A DNA stretch of 39,901 nucleotides from Kocuria marina (GTDB lineage: Bacteria > Actinomycetota > Actinomycetes > Actinomycetales > Micrococcaceae): NCBI GenBank assembly GCA_014652975.1, contig BMZV01000005.1:120723-160623 (forward strand), given 5' to 3'. This document shows positions 17,556 through 25,224 of this stretch, piece by piece; within the stretch, counting starts at the first letter, position 1; each line of letters begins with the position of its first letter. Made by a program: the position numbers and the translations under genes. The notes below the pieces were generated by a model, which made no database searches, was not told the origin of the DNA, and was given only the letters and a program-made list of their open reading frames with translations.

Positions 17556-18491
17556 TCAGGCGACGCCCGGCTCGGGGGCCTGCGCGACCTGGATGAGAGT
17601 GCGCCAGGGGTCCTCGAAGCGCAGCACGGCGCCGTCGTGGCGGGTGGCCACGCGGTGGTCCGTGAGGCGCTCCTCCAGCGCGGCGATGTCCTCGCCGGTG
17701 GGGAGGTCGATGTTGACCTGGCCCAGGCCCAGGGACGCGGCGCGCGGACCGGCGCCCGCGCTGTTCCACGTGTTCAAAGCGATGTGGTGGTGGTAGCCGC
17801 CGGCGGAGATGAACAGGGCGGACCCGGCGTCGCTCATCACCTCGAAGCCGAGCGTGTCCACGTAGAACTCGCGCCCGGTGGAAATGTCGCCCACCTGCAG
17901 GTGGACGTGACCCAGCGTGGAGGCCGGTGCCGTGGTCGGCTGTGGCACCTCCAGGGGCAGATTCGTGCGCAAGAACTCGTTCGGGTCCAGATAGTTGGAG
18001 GCCAGGCTGAGCAGGCCGTTCGCCTCGCGCTGCCACGTCTCACGGGGGCGGTCCGCGTAGAGCTCCACGCCGTTGCCCTCGGGATCCGTGAAATAGAACG
18101 CCTGGCTGTAGAGGTGGTCCGCGGAGCCCGTGAAGGTGCCCGGTGCGAAACGGGCCATCGAGGCCAGCGCGCGGGCCAGGGCGTCGTCGTCGTCGAAGAG
18201 CACGGCGGTGTGGAACAGGCCCGCCTGGTTCGGGCGCCAGGACGGCAGGTCCGTGACGCGGCGCAGGCGCACGACCACGCGGCCGTCGTGGCCCAATACG
18301 GCGGTCTCCCCGGAGTGCTGCAGCACGTCCAGGGTCACGCCGGTGGAGTAGTAGGCGATCATCCCGTCCAGGTCCTTCACGAGCAGCTCCACGGCACCCA
18401 TGGTGGTGCCGTCGGAGAGCAGGTCGTCCGCCGGGCGGCGGCGCAGGCTGCGGGGATCGGGGCGCTGGATGAGCAGGGACACGGGAACCAC
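17556..18491 (-). CDS. Two-domain VOC protein, catechol 2,3-dioxygenase-like (CatE)
   Basis: Protein of 311 aa with two vicinal-oxygen-chelate modules. The first contains GLFHTAVLFDDD and FYFTDPEGNGVELYAD; the second contains LGHVHLQVGDISTGREFYVD and GGYHHHIALNTW, giving the His and Glu ligands expected for a metal centre. Members of COG2514 (CatE) cleave catechols or hydroquinones; the real substrate here is unknown. The start is GTG at 18491 with AAGGAAG just upstream. An AT-rich promoter at 18536-18565 stands out from the surrounding GC-rich DNA and may carry an operator. Confidence 0.87.
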   Translation of the reverse strand: MVPVSLLIQRPDPRSLRRRPADDLLSDGTTMGAVELLVKDLDGMIAYYSTGVTLDVLQHSGETAVLGHDGRVVVRLRRVTDLPSWRPNQAGLFHTAVLFDDDDALARALASMARFAPGTFTGSADHLYSQAFYFTDPEGNGVELYADRPRETWQREANGLLSLASNYLDPNEFLRTNLPLEVPQPTTAPASTLGHVHLQVGDISTGREFYVDTLGFEVMSDAGSALFISAGGYHHHIALNTWNSAGAGPRAASLGLGQVNIDLPTGEDIAALEERLTDHRVATRHDGAVLRFEDPWRTLIQVAQAPEPGVA

Positions 18492-18535
18492 TTCCTTGTC
18501 GGGGGACGGCCCAGGAGGCCGCCGGAATACTCAAC

Positions 18536-18565
18536 ATATTACCTAAGAAATAGTTACTGTCGCAA
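18536..18565 (-). promoter_or_regulatory. Promoter of the VOC gene, AT-rich
   Basis: Read leftward, TTGCGA (18565-18560) and TAATAT (18541-18536) are separated by 18 bases, close to sigma-70 consensus, about 45 bases ahead of the VOC start codon. The spacer is unusually AT-rich and has two TTAC-containing half-repeats that could hold a repressor. Confidence 0.6.
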
Positions 18566-18721
18566 GTATATCCGGACAAAAACATGGATGCACGTCAACA
18601 AAAAGCCACCTTGTGATGGGCCAATCATCACGTCGCCCCTCGGGCGGCCAATCGACCCTGACCACTCGGCCGAGCCCTGGTCGACGGGTCTGGGTGTGTC
18701 GAGCAGAGAGGGGGCAGACCC

Positions 18722-19072
18722 GTGGGAGGGTTTCTGGACCGGCGCCCCGAGCAGTTCCTCGCCGCCTGCTGGCAGCACCTGGGCCTCACGGCGCTGGCCA
18801 CGGTGATCGCCCTCGTGCTCGTCCTTCCCCTGGGCCTTGCGCTGACCCGCGGCCCGCTGCGTCGATTCGGGCGTCCCGTGCTCGTGGCCGCGGGCATCGG
18901 AGAGGGGGCACCCGCCATCGGTCTGATGGTGCTGCTGGCGTGCGTCCCGGGCTTCGGGGTCTGCTCCTCGGTCGCGGGCCTCATGGCCTGTGCGGTGCTC
19001 CCGGCTCTACGGGTCTTCACGGCGGGGCGGGCACCCCCGCGGTGGGTGGTCAGCCGCCCTGCTCCTGGATGA
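18722..19072 (+). pseudogene. Truncated betaine/choline-type ABC permease (OpuCB/ProW-like)
   Basis: About 110 codons of the start of an osmoprotectant ABC transporter permease: FLAACWQHLGLTALATVIA and LVLPLGLALTR are typical of OpuC-type permeases, and three hydrophobic segments are present. The conserved loop that contacts the ATPase (the EAA region, after VLPALR) is missing. The reading frame instead enters the 3' end of the gene on the other strand and stops at 19072. Normal members have over 200 aa, so this copy cannot work. The break is near 19020-19050. No partner ATPase or binding protein is present. Confidence 0.7.
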
Positions 19073-19829
19073 TCGCGATCTTCTGCCATACCTTCCGCGC
19101 CATGTCCGACGTGAGGGCCTCGATGCCCTCCACGGCGTCCAGCACGTCTGCGTCCGTGGTGTCCTCTGCGAACAGTGCGGCGGTCTTGCCCACGAGCGAG
19201 AGCATCTCCGTGCAGTAGTCCAGGTACTGGGTCATCTGTGCGCGCGTCAGTGCCAGTTCGTCCTCCCGCGCGTCCTCGGTGTAGACCCTGGCGGCGGGCA
19301 GGCGCTCCGGGACCTTCACGAGCTGGTGCATGTCGATCACGTGGGCGAGCGAGCGCAACCGGTGCACCACGCGCAGCACGTGGGCGCGCTCCAAGCGTTG
19401 CGGCACCGCGAGCAGGAAGAAGATGGCGATGCCCGCGAAGACGAGGTCGTTGACCACCGTCTCCAGCAGGGGTAGCCAGTCCACCGGGCCGAGGGCGTCC
19501 GGGTCCGCCCAGATGCTCAGCGCCGCCAGGGTGATGGCGGTGCCGAAGACGAGCAGCACCACCAGGACGCCCAGCCGGGACAGGGCGCGGGCGGTGCGGA
19601 TCCGGCGCCGGCTGATGCCACCACCCTCGGTGACCTCGTCCACCAGGGCGATCAGCTCACCGCAGACCTCCCACAGGCTGCGCTGGGGGAAGCGGTAGTA
19701 GATCCTGCGCTGCAGGGCGGCCGCGGACGCGCGCACGGCCTGGTCGTCCAGGTGCTGGTAGCGGCTCTCGGGCGGTGGCCCGTCGTCGTGGTCGTCGGGG
19801 CGGGCGGGAAGCGGGCGGGGCGAGCGCAT
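19050..19829 (-). CDS. Uncharacterised protein with two membrane helices
   Basis: I do not recognise this 259-aa protein. Residues 1-80 are hydrophilic with RIYYRFPQRSLWEVCGELI. Two hydrophobic helices (about residues 87-107 and 125-145) form a hairpin. The remaining 110 residues are acidic and helical (QLVKVPERLPAARVYTEDAR ... LVGKTAALFAEDTTDADV). Both ends would be cytoplasmic. The ATG at 19829 has no ribosome-binding site but a TACCCT box six bases upstream. The frame is intact although both neighbours are gene remnants, so it is probably selected. Its 3' end overlaps the permease remnant on the other strand. Confidence 0.75.
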   Translation of the reverse strand: MRSPRPLPARPDDHDDGPPPESRYQHLDDQAVRASAAALQRRIYYRFPQRSLWEVCGELIALVDEVTEGGGISRRRIRTARALSRLGVLVVLLVFGTAITLAALSIWADPDALGPVDWLPLLETVVNDLVFAGIAIFFLLAVPQRLERAHVLRVVHRLRSLAHVIDMHQLVKVPERLPAARVYTEDAREDELALTRAQMTQYLDYCTEMLSLVGKTAALFAEDTTDADVLDAVEGIEALTSDMARKVWQKIAIIQEQGG

Positions 19830-19841
19830 CCCAGTAGGGTA
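19830..19841 (-). promoter_or_regulatory. Probable leaderless promoter of the 19829 gene (-10 TACCCT)
   Basis: Read leftward, TACCCT (19841-19836) is followed by six bases and then the ATG at 19829. This repeats the TANNNT-N6-start geometry of narG. No Shine-Dalgarno is present. Confidence 0.5.
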
Positions 19842-19859
19842 CGTGACCTGCCCGCCCTC

Positions 19860-20140
19860 GGCGCATGTAGCGGTTGTTGCGCGCGGCGCGGGCGGGGTCG
19901 TGGGCTGCTCCCTGCCAGAACGCCATGACCACGCTGGCCTCGTCCAGGGGCATGACCTTGCGGCAGAACGCCACCAGCGCGCCGAGTCCGGACAGCCCCG
20001 CGGCTGCGCGCTCCGCCCTCTCGTTGGTGCGCTCGAAGACGTGGGTGCAGGTGGCCTCCAGCAGGTCCGCCTTGTCCGCGAAGTAGGTCTTCAGGGCACC
20101 GTTGGCGTAGCCGGCCCCGGCGGAGATCTGGCGCATGGTC
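19860..20140 (-). pseudogene. TetR family regulator fragment
   Basis: About 92 codons from the middle of a TetR-type repressor. The fragment starts inside the helix-turn-helix ([20 protein letters not shown], lacking the first helix), continues through ADKADLLEATCTHVFERTNE and ends at RAARNNRYMRR. Upstream of it the reading frame passes into the antisense of an amine oxidase remnant; downstream it runs into the promoter of the 19829 gene. Both ends are therefore missing and the protein cannot bind DNA. The sequence resembles BetI-like or amine-responsive TetR proteins, but the subfamily is uncertain. Confidence 0.75.
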
Positions 20141-21297
20141 ACCGCGAAAGACGCCGTCGTCTCCGCGACCAACCGCGAGGTGGAGCCCGTCGTGGAGCGG
20201 GACACCTCCGTGACCGGTGAGCTGCCGGTGCTGGAGGAGGAGTTCGAGATGGTCGAGCAGATCTACTCGACCGACAAGCGCTGGCTCGCCGCGCTGGAGC
20301 GCCGCGGCCTGCCCGTGGAGAAGGTCCGGGTGGCACCGCTGTCCGCGGGCGTGTTCGAGTACCCGAAGGAGAAGGGGCGGCGCATGCTGCGCGGCCTCCC
20401 GTTCCTGCAGAAGGAGGATCACAAGCCCGCGTGGACGTCACCAGCCACATGGTGGGCCAGGTGCTGGACCTCGAGCTGGCGCCCGTCCCGGAGGAGCACG
20501 GCGAATACTCGGACCCGGAGCTGATCGGGCCTCGTGCACCACCCAGAAGCCCATCGAGATCATCCAGCCGGAGGGCCCGTTCTTCACGGTGACCGGCGGC
20601 AACCACGCGGAGTGGGAGAAGTGGAGCCTGGACCTGGGCTTCGACATGCGCAAGGGGCTGGTGCTGCACAACATCGCGCTCGAGGACAAAAGGCAGAAGC
20701 ACCGCATCCTGGACCGCGCGGCCATCGCGGAGATGATGGTGCCCTACGGTGATCCATCCCAGGTGCGCTCCTGGCAGAACTACTTCGACGCCGGCGAGTA
20801 CCTGGTGGGCCAGTGGGCCAACTCGCTGGAGCTCGGCTGCGACTGTCGGCGAGATCACCCACCTCTCGCCCGTGGTGGTCACCGGACGCGGTGAGCTGCG
20901 CGAGATCGCACCGAGGCTGGGTGCGCCGTGGCGCCAGCACCTGTTCTCGGCGCGCCTGGACATCGCGCTCGACGGCGGCCCCTGCCGCCTGGAAGAGGAG
21001 GAGGACGCCGTGCGCGTGTCCCTGTCCTCGGACGTGAGCCTGCGCGGCAACGCGTTCACGCGCAAGTGCACCGTGCTGGCCACCGATAGGGAGGCCATGC
21101 AGGACGCCGACGCGGCCGTGGGCCGCACCTGGGTCGTCTCCAGCGCCGAGCACCCCAATCGTCTGGGCCACCCGGTCGCGTACAAGCTGCGCCCCGAGGG
21201 TTTCTTCGACCGCTCGCCGGTCCTGGACGTCCCCACCCCCACAAAGGGCCACTGCTGCGCGGGGGAGCAGGAGCAGTCCTCCTGCTGCGAGTCGTAG
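20135..21297 (+). pseudogene. Copper-containing primary amine oxidase, decayed
   Basis: Recognisable pieces of a secreted or cytosolic copper/TPQ amine oxidase (normally about 640 aa), in order but in different frames: [20 protein letters not shown], then [20 protein letters not shown] (frame change near 20430), then [20 protein letters not shown] (frame change near 20530), [20 protein letters not shown], and HLFSARLDIALDGGP after another shift near 20845. The N-terminus is missing, the segment with the topaquinone Tyr (usually N-Y-D/E-Y) is deleted, and most of the copper-binding C-terminal part is gone, although the natural C-terminal end (GFFDRSPVLDVP...) remains. Clearly inactive. Confidence 0.85.
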
Positions 21298-21627
21298 GAC
21301 CACCCGCGCCGGTCTGTGCCGGCAGTGCGTGATCGAGGCGCCCACCCTTGGCGGGGGGCGTGCGTCTCCCGACGGCGCCGTACCCGGCCTGTGTGAGGCG
21401 GGGGCTGGTGTCATGCCGGGCGGTTCGTTGAAGAACGGCTTGCCGATCCCATTGCCTCCGGGGCGCTCTCCACACCTCGGCGGCCACTCTTCGCATCGTC
21501 ACCATCGAAACGGGCCGCGGGACACCCCGACAGTTCCGATCGGAAGAACTGCCTTTGACGCCACCCGTCTGCTGGGAGTGCTTGAAAACTTGCCAAAATC
21601 TCGGTTAGACCTCTCACATGGGCAACT
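21298..21627. other. 330-base stretch without a recognisable gene
   Basis: Between the amine oxidase remnant and the small frame at 21628 I see no convincing coding sequence on either strand. The open frames here lack ribosome-binding sites and family motifs. The stretch around 21560-21620 is richer in A/T than its surroundings. It may be further remnant DNA, but nothing can be named. Confidence 0.5.
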
Positions 21628-21807
21628 ATGCAACTCGCCATGCCCTGTCTGCGAGGCGAGGTGCCAGAGGTCTACGGACGGATTGGCGAAGCATTCGACG
21701 TCCTCTTTGGGCGGGCGGAGCACGACCCCACCCGGCCTTCGATTGAGAGTTACCGACGTGAGGGCGAGATCGACTGTCTCGTGCCCATCGTTCGGCAGCT
21801 CGAATGA
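21628..21807 (+). pseudogene. Short frame, possibly a GyrI-like domain fragment
   Basis: A 59-codon frame whose translation looks protein-like: RGEVPEVYGRIGEAFDVLF followed by RPSIESYRREGEIDCLVPI. The order (small helix with Gly-Glu-Ala-Phe, then a Tyr-Arg segment and a final hydrophobic strand) resembles the ligand-binding GyrI-like domain found at the C-terminus of some AraC and MerR regulators. A full domain has about 150 aa, so this would be its tail. No clear ribosome-binding site. It may instead be a small independent protein. Family assignment is tentative. Confidence 0.35.
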
Positions 21808-21921
21808 CAGGTCCTGAATCGCCTGGACAGGCCCCGCCGCGAGAGTGTGTTTCGCTCACGCAACGTGCCCACCACGACTGGAGCCATGAAAACCCCGCTG
21901 TCCGCGGCTCGCTGAGGGTGA

Positions 21922-22773
21922 TCAGACCCTTGCGCATCGTGCTGCGAAGTCGGGGCGGGCGATGACCTCCCCGTGGGGCATGCAGAACCAGGCGTCGGGG
22001 GAGTGGCCCCAGTCCTGCCAGGCGAAGGCGATCTGCTCGACCTCGTCGGGGGAGAGGCCCTCTTCCCGCGCTCGGTCGGCGAAACCCGAGGTGCGGACGC
22101 GCTCGGCCTGGGAATCGCCCCACCAGCGCGTCGACTCGGGGGTCGCGTAGGTCCATGTGGAGGACTGGGCGGTCTCGACGTCGAGCCCGGCCTCGTGCGC
22201 CCAGGCCCGCAGCCGCCGCCCGGCATCCGGTTCGCCGCCCAGAGCCCGGGCGCTCGCGCAGTACGTCTCCCGCCAACGGTCGAGACCCGCGCTCTCGGGG
22301 TGCCAGACCATAGCGCCGTAGTCGGCGTCGCGGCACGCGATGATTCCGTCCTCGGCGCAGTGCATAGCCATCGCGCGCAGCGCCGCCACGGGGTCGGGAA
22401 CGTGCTGGAGCACCTGGTGGGCGTGGACCACGTCGAAGGAACCGGTCTCGACGCCCACGGTGAAAAGGTCGGAGGCGAGGAACGTGGTGGTCGTGTCCGC
22501 CCGCCTCCGCGCGTTCTCACGTGCCGTGGCGACGGCGTCCTCGGAGAAGTCGACGCCGACCACCTGCCCGGTGGGGCCCACGAGCTCCGCCAGGTCCAAG
22601 GTGATTGAACCGGGGCCGCACCCCAGGTCCAGAATTCGCATTCCGGGGCGCAGGCGGTCGAGGAAGTAGGCGCAGCTGGTCGCGGCCGTCCGCGTTCCGT
22701 GGGAGGCGAGGACCGCTGGCTGGTGGCCGTGGCTGTAGCGGAGAGGCTGGGCGGAATCGGATGGGGTGGTCAT
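21922..22773 (-). CDS. Class I SAM-dependent methyltransferase
   Basis: Cytoplasmic methyltransferase of 283 aa of the UbiE/Methyltransf_11 type. SAM motif I is LDLGCGPGSITLDLA near residue 48, the acidic strand is VVGVDFSEDAV, and the post-II region is FDVVHAHQVLQHVPDP near residue 115. The C-terminal 100 residues (WWGDSQAERVRTSGF ... FAWQDWGHSPDAWF) occur in a group of actinobacterial methyltransferases of unknown substrate. The ATG at 22773 is preferred over a TTG 23 codons upstream because the family sequence starts there and a TACCGT box lies six bases upstream. Confidence 0.85.
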   Translation of the reverse strand: MTTPSDSAQPLRYSHGHQPAVLASHGTRTAATSCAYFLDRLRPGMRILDLGCGPGSITLDLAELVGPTGQVVGVDFSEDAVATARENARRRADTTTTFLASDLFTVGVETGSFDVVHAHQVLQHVPDPVAALRAMAMHCAEDGIIACRDADYGAMVWHPESAGLDRWRETYCASARALGGEPDAGRRLRAWAHEAGLDVETAQSSTWTYATPESTRWWGDSQAERVRTSGFADRAREEGLSPDEVEQIAFAWQDWGHSPDAWFCMPHGEVIARPDFAARCARV

Positions 22774-22785
22774 GAGGGAACGGTA
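22774..22785 (-). promoter_or_regulatory. Probable leaderless promoter of the methyltransferase (-10 TACCGT)
   Basis: Read leftward, TACCGT (22785-22780) is followed by six bases and the ATG at 22773. No Shine-Dalgarno precedes this ATG. Confidence 0.45.
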
Positions 22786-22960
22786 GGGCGTATGCGTGAG
22801 TGGCAAAAAGGCGAGGTCGCATGGTGAGACGAGCTGACGCAACCACTGGCGCCTCAGAGACCCGGGCGTGTCACCTGGCGCTTAAGACGAGCCTCACGAG
22901 ATGTACTGACTGGCGACGTTGATGGGTCGAGACGCCGTCGTCGCTGTAACAGTTGTGGCG

Positions 22961-22988
22961 TGAATCGACCCGGGTTTGTGAGAGGCTC
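22961..22988 (+). repeat. Left terminal inverted repeat of the IS3 relic
   Basis: The sequence begins TGAATCGACCCGGGTTTGTG and continues to GAGAGGCTC. A TGA...CCCGGGTTTGT start is a common kind of end in actinobacterial IS3 elements. It directly follows the end of the OrfB remnant, where an IS end is expected. Confidence 0.5.
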
Positions 22989-23829
22989 GCAAGTGCCGCG
23001 TCGGCGGTCGCCGGGAGGTCGTCGATGGCCTTCCACGGTCCGCGGTTGCGGATCAGCTCGGCCTTGTAGAGCGAGTTGAAGGCGTCGGCGAGAGCGTTGT
23101 CGTAGGAGTCGCCGGTCGAACCGGCCGAGGCGACCGCGCCGGCCTTGGCGAGTCGCTCGGTGTAGCGGACGGCGACGTACTGGAGGCCCTCGTCGCTGTG
23201 GTGCGTGAGACAGGAGATGTCGTGACCTGAGTGCTGACGGGTCCAGATGCCCATCTCGAGGGCGCCCAGGGCGAGGTCGGTCCGTAGCGACGTCGAGGCC
23301 TGCCAGCCGACCACGCGGCGGGAGAACACGTCGATGACGAACGCTGCGTGGACCCAGCCCGCGAACGTGCGGCAATAGGTGGTGTCCGCGACCCGCAACT
23401 GATTCGGTCCGGTCGCCGTGAAGTTCCGCTCGACGAGGTCAGGCCGGGAGTCCGGGCCGCGGCCAGGGATCGTGGTGCGAGTCCCTTTCGCGCGGCTGAT
23501 CCCGGGCAGCCCCGCCGCGCGCATCAGCGGCTCGACCGTGCAACGCGCCACCCCGACCCCTTCCCGGCGCAGTTGGGCGTGGAGCTTCTTCGCGCCGTAG
23601 ACCCCGAAATTCTTCGCGTGCACGCGCCGGATACCGACCAGCAGTTCCTCGTCGCGCAGTGCCCGCTTCGAGGGCGGGCGGGACGTGAACGCGTCGTAGG
23701 TGCTTGGCGCGATCTGGGTGCCCGCTGCGGTGAGCGTGCGGCAGATCGGCTCGACGCCGAACTCGTGCTTGTGCTGGTCGATGAACGTCACGATCATCTC
23801 TGTGGGCGGTCGAGCTCCGCTGCGAAAAA
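22966..23829 (-). pseudogene. IS3 transposase OrfB (DDE integrase), C-terminally deleted
   Basis: About 285 codons of the integrase-like OrfB. It opens with PPTEMIVTFIDQHKHEFGVEP, followed by the HTH_21-type region (VYGAKKLHAQLRREG) and the rve integrase core: VADTTYCRTFAGWVHAAFV (first Asp), LTHHSDEGLQYVAVRY (second Asp) and DNALADAFNSLYKAELI, where the catalytic Glu position of the usual AE-(S/T)-FN motif is replaced by ADAFN. After KAIDDL the last 50 or so residues with the WFNHRRLH motif are missing, and the frame runs into the terminal repeat. Catalytically dead. Confidence 0.8.
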
Positions 23830-23990
23830 ACCGCGGCCGATCGCAGGATCGCGTTCGCCCGGCGAAGCTCACGCACTTCCTTCTCCAGCTCAGCCAGCCG
23901 ATCGGCGTGGCCGGATCCCGTCGCGCGCCCACGGCCATCCTCGTGGCACTGTCCCGAGGTTCATCGGGGGTACTTCCTCGGTGCTGCCAT
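23820..23990 (-). pseudogene. IS3 OrfA, frameshifted and internally deleted
   Basis: The start MAAPRKYP at 23990 is standard for IS3 OrfA. After it the matching sequence (EPRDSATRMAVGARRDPATP) is in another frame, then the middle (helix-turn-helix end and linker) is missing, and the leucine-zipper part DRLAELEKEVRELRRANAIL resumes in the first frame. The frame change into OrfB is near the T6 run at 23826-23831 (A run on the + strand), where one more T would restore the usual OrfA ending FFAAELDRPQ. The zipper-bearing OrfA needed for transposition is not made. Confidence 0.75.
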
Positions 23991-24173
23991 GAAGCTCGGT
24001 GCGCGGGAAGCGAACTTCCAGCCCTCACCCGAACCGTGGCGCGTCATGCTCGACCCGATGGGTCAACTCTTCTGCTTGAGCGCTGTTCGCCCGGACTGAT
24101 GAGAAACTCAACTGGAGGGCCCGAAATCATCGACCTCACACCGCCCGCGGCGATCAGCCCCGGCCGGCACCCC

Positions 24174-25130
24174 CTAACTCGCCTCTCGCGCGTGGTCTGA
24201 GATGCGTGCCATGGCCTCCCGGAACGGATCCGCATCTGCCCCGTCCAGGACTGTCACAGGAGCTTTAAGGTCTCGGCTGACCCACAGGACGTGCCATGCG
24301 AGGTCGTCCCAATCGGGTGCGCCCACCAGGAAACGGCAGCCGCGAGCAGTGGGCTCCAGATTGCTCCGGTAGGGGGCCGGTATCCGGGCCGTGGCTTTCT
24401 CCACATCGACGCCCATCTCCACGCGGACACGGCACGGGTAGCGGCTGGCAAGATCGCGGCGGAAGTCCAGCGGCGGCGCCTCACGAACCGCGAACTGCCA
24501 GGTCGTGGCGCGGAGGTTGGTCACCCGGTCCAGGCGGAACACCCGCCAGTCGTCCCGCACGCGGTCGAAACCCCGCAAATACCAGTGCTCCCCCTGGGTC
24601 ATGAGTCGCACCGGCTCCACCTCCCGGGAGCTGACCTCCCCGGTGGGCTTGCGGTAGTCGAAACGCACCAACGTGTGGTCACGCTGTGCCGTCGCCAGTT
24701 GCTGCAGCAGGTGGAGATCAACGGCAGGTCTGTTGCGCGGGAGAGCTCGAGTAGCCCCGTCAACGGCTGCGACGAGTGAGTGCAGTCGCGGAGGCAGAAG
24801 CTGGTCAAGCTTCGTCAGCGCGCGCAGAGCGGCTTCTCCCACGTCATCTGTGCCAGAGAGCGCGCCCATGCGGAGGCAGGCAACCAGGGCGACTGCTTCG
24901 TCGTCATCGAGCAGCAGGGGTGGGAGGCGGCGCCCGGTACCCAGGCGGTACCCGCCGTCCAGACCTCGTGCGGCTTCCACCGGGTAGCCCAGCTGTCGCA
25001 GCCTGGTCACATCCCTCCGTACGGTGCGCTCCGTCACTTCCAGACGGGTGGCGAGTTCGTGCGCCTGCCAGGTGGTGCGCGCTTCCAACAGCCCGAGCAG
25101 GCGAAGGACGCGCTGAGTGGTTTCGGCCAT
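24174..25130 (-). CDS. WYL domain transcriptional regulator (YafY/DeoR-type HTH)
   Basis: Regulator of 318 aa. Residues 1-60 hold an HTH_11 winged helix (TTQRVLRLLGLLEARTTW, LEVTERTVRRDVTRLRQLGY). Residues about 140-215 form the WYL domain, here with HWYLRGFDRVRDDWRVFRLD. The C-terminal WCX-type extension follows (VRVEMGVDVEKATARI onward). WYL proteins sense ligands, often nucleic acid or small molecules, and control neighbouring genes. It is divergent from the DinB/DUF664 gene with 94 bases between the starts, a common pairing in actinobacteria. A dyad at 25180-25195 may be its operator. No clear ribosome-binding site; GAGAAT six bases upstream hints at a leaderless message. Confidence 0.88.
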   Translation of the reverse strand: MAETTQRVLRLLGLLEARTTWQAHELATRLEVTERTVRRDVTRLRQLGYPVEAARGLDGGYRLGTGRRLPPLLLDDDEAVALVACLRMGALSGTDDVGEAALRALTKLDQLLPPRLHSLVAAVDGATRALPRNRPAVDLHLLQQLATAQRDHTLVRFDYRKPTGEVSSREVEPVRLMTQGEHWYLRGFDRVRDDWRVFRLDRVTNLRATTWQFAVREAPPLDFRRDLASRYPCRVRVEMGVDVEKATARIPAPYRSNLEPTARGCRFLVGAPDWDDLAWHVLWVSRDLKAPVTVLDGADADPFREAMARISDHAREAS

Positions 25131-25179
25131 GTCTGCATTCTCGCGGAGGCAGCGGACCGAAGCTGTCCGCAGGGCCTGG

Positions 25180-25195
25180 TGTCATGGTCGTGACA
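25180..25195. promoter_or_regulatory. Candidate WYL-regulator operator TGTCA-N6-TGACA
   Basis: A perfect 5-bp inverted repeat with a six-base centre lies in the divergent promoter between the WYL regulator (starts 25130) and the DUF664 gene (starts 25225), 29 bases before the latter. Position and symmetry suggest an operator; that the WYL protein binds it is inference. Confidence 0.45.
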
Positions 25196-25224
25196 GCGCC
25201 CACTGACCCCGAGAGGACATCATC

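Larger units (their letters stand above)
22961..24065 (-). mobile_element. IS3 family insertion sequence, decayed copy
   Basis: Relic of an IS3-type element carrying parts of both transposase frames. The left end is marked by an inverted-repeat-like sequence at 22961-22988 (starts TGAATCGACCCGGGTTTGTG). The right end is not certain; CTCGACCCGATGGGTCA at 24049-24065 is a weak candidate. No matching target duplication is seen next to these limits. OrfA has a frameshift and an internal deletion, and OrfB has lost its C-terminal part, so the element cannot transpose by itself. Confidence 0.75.
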
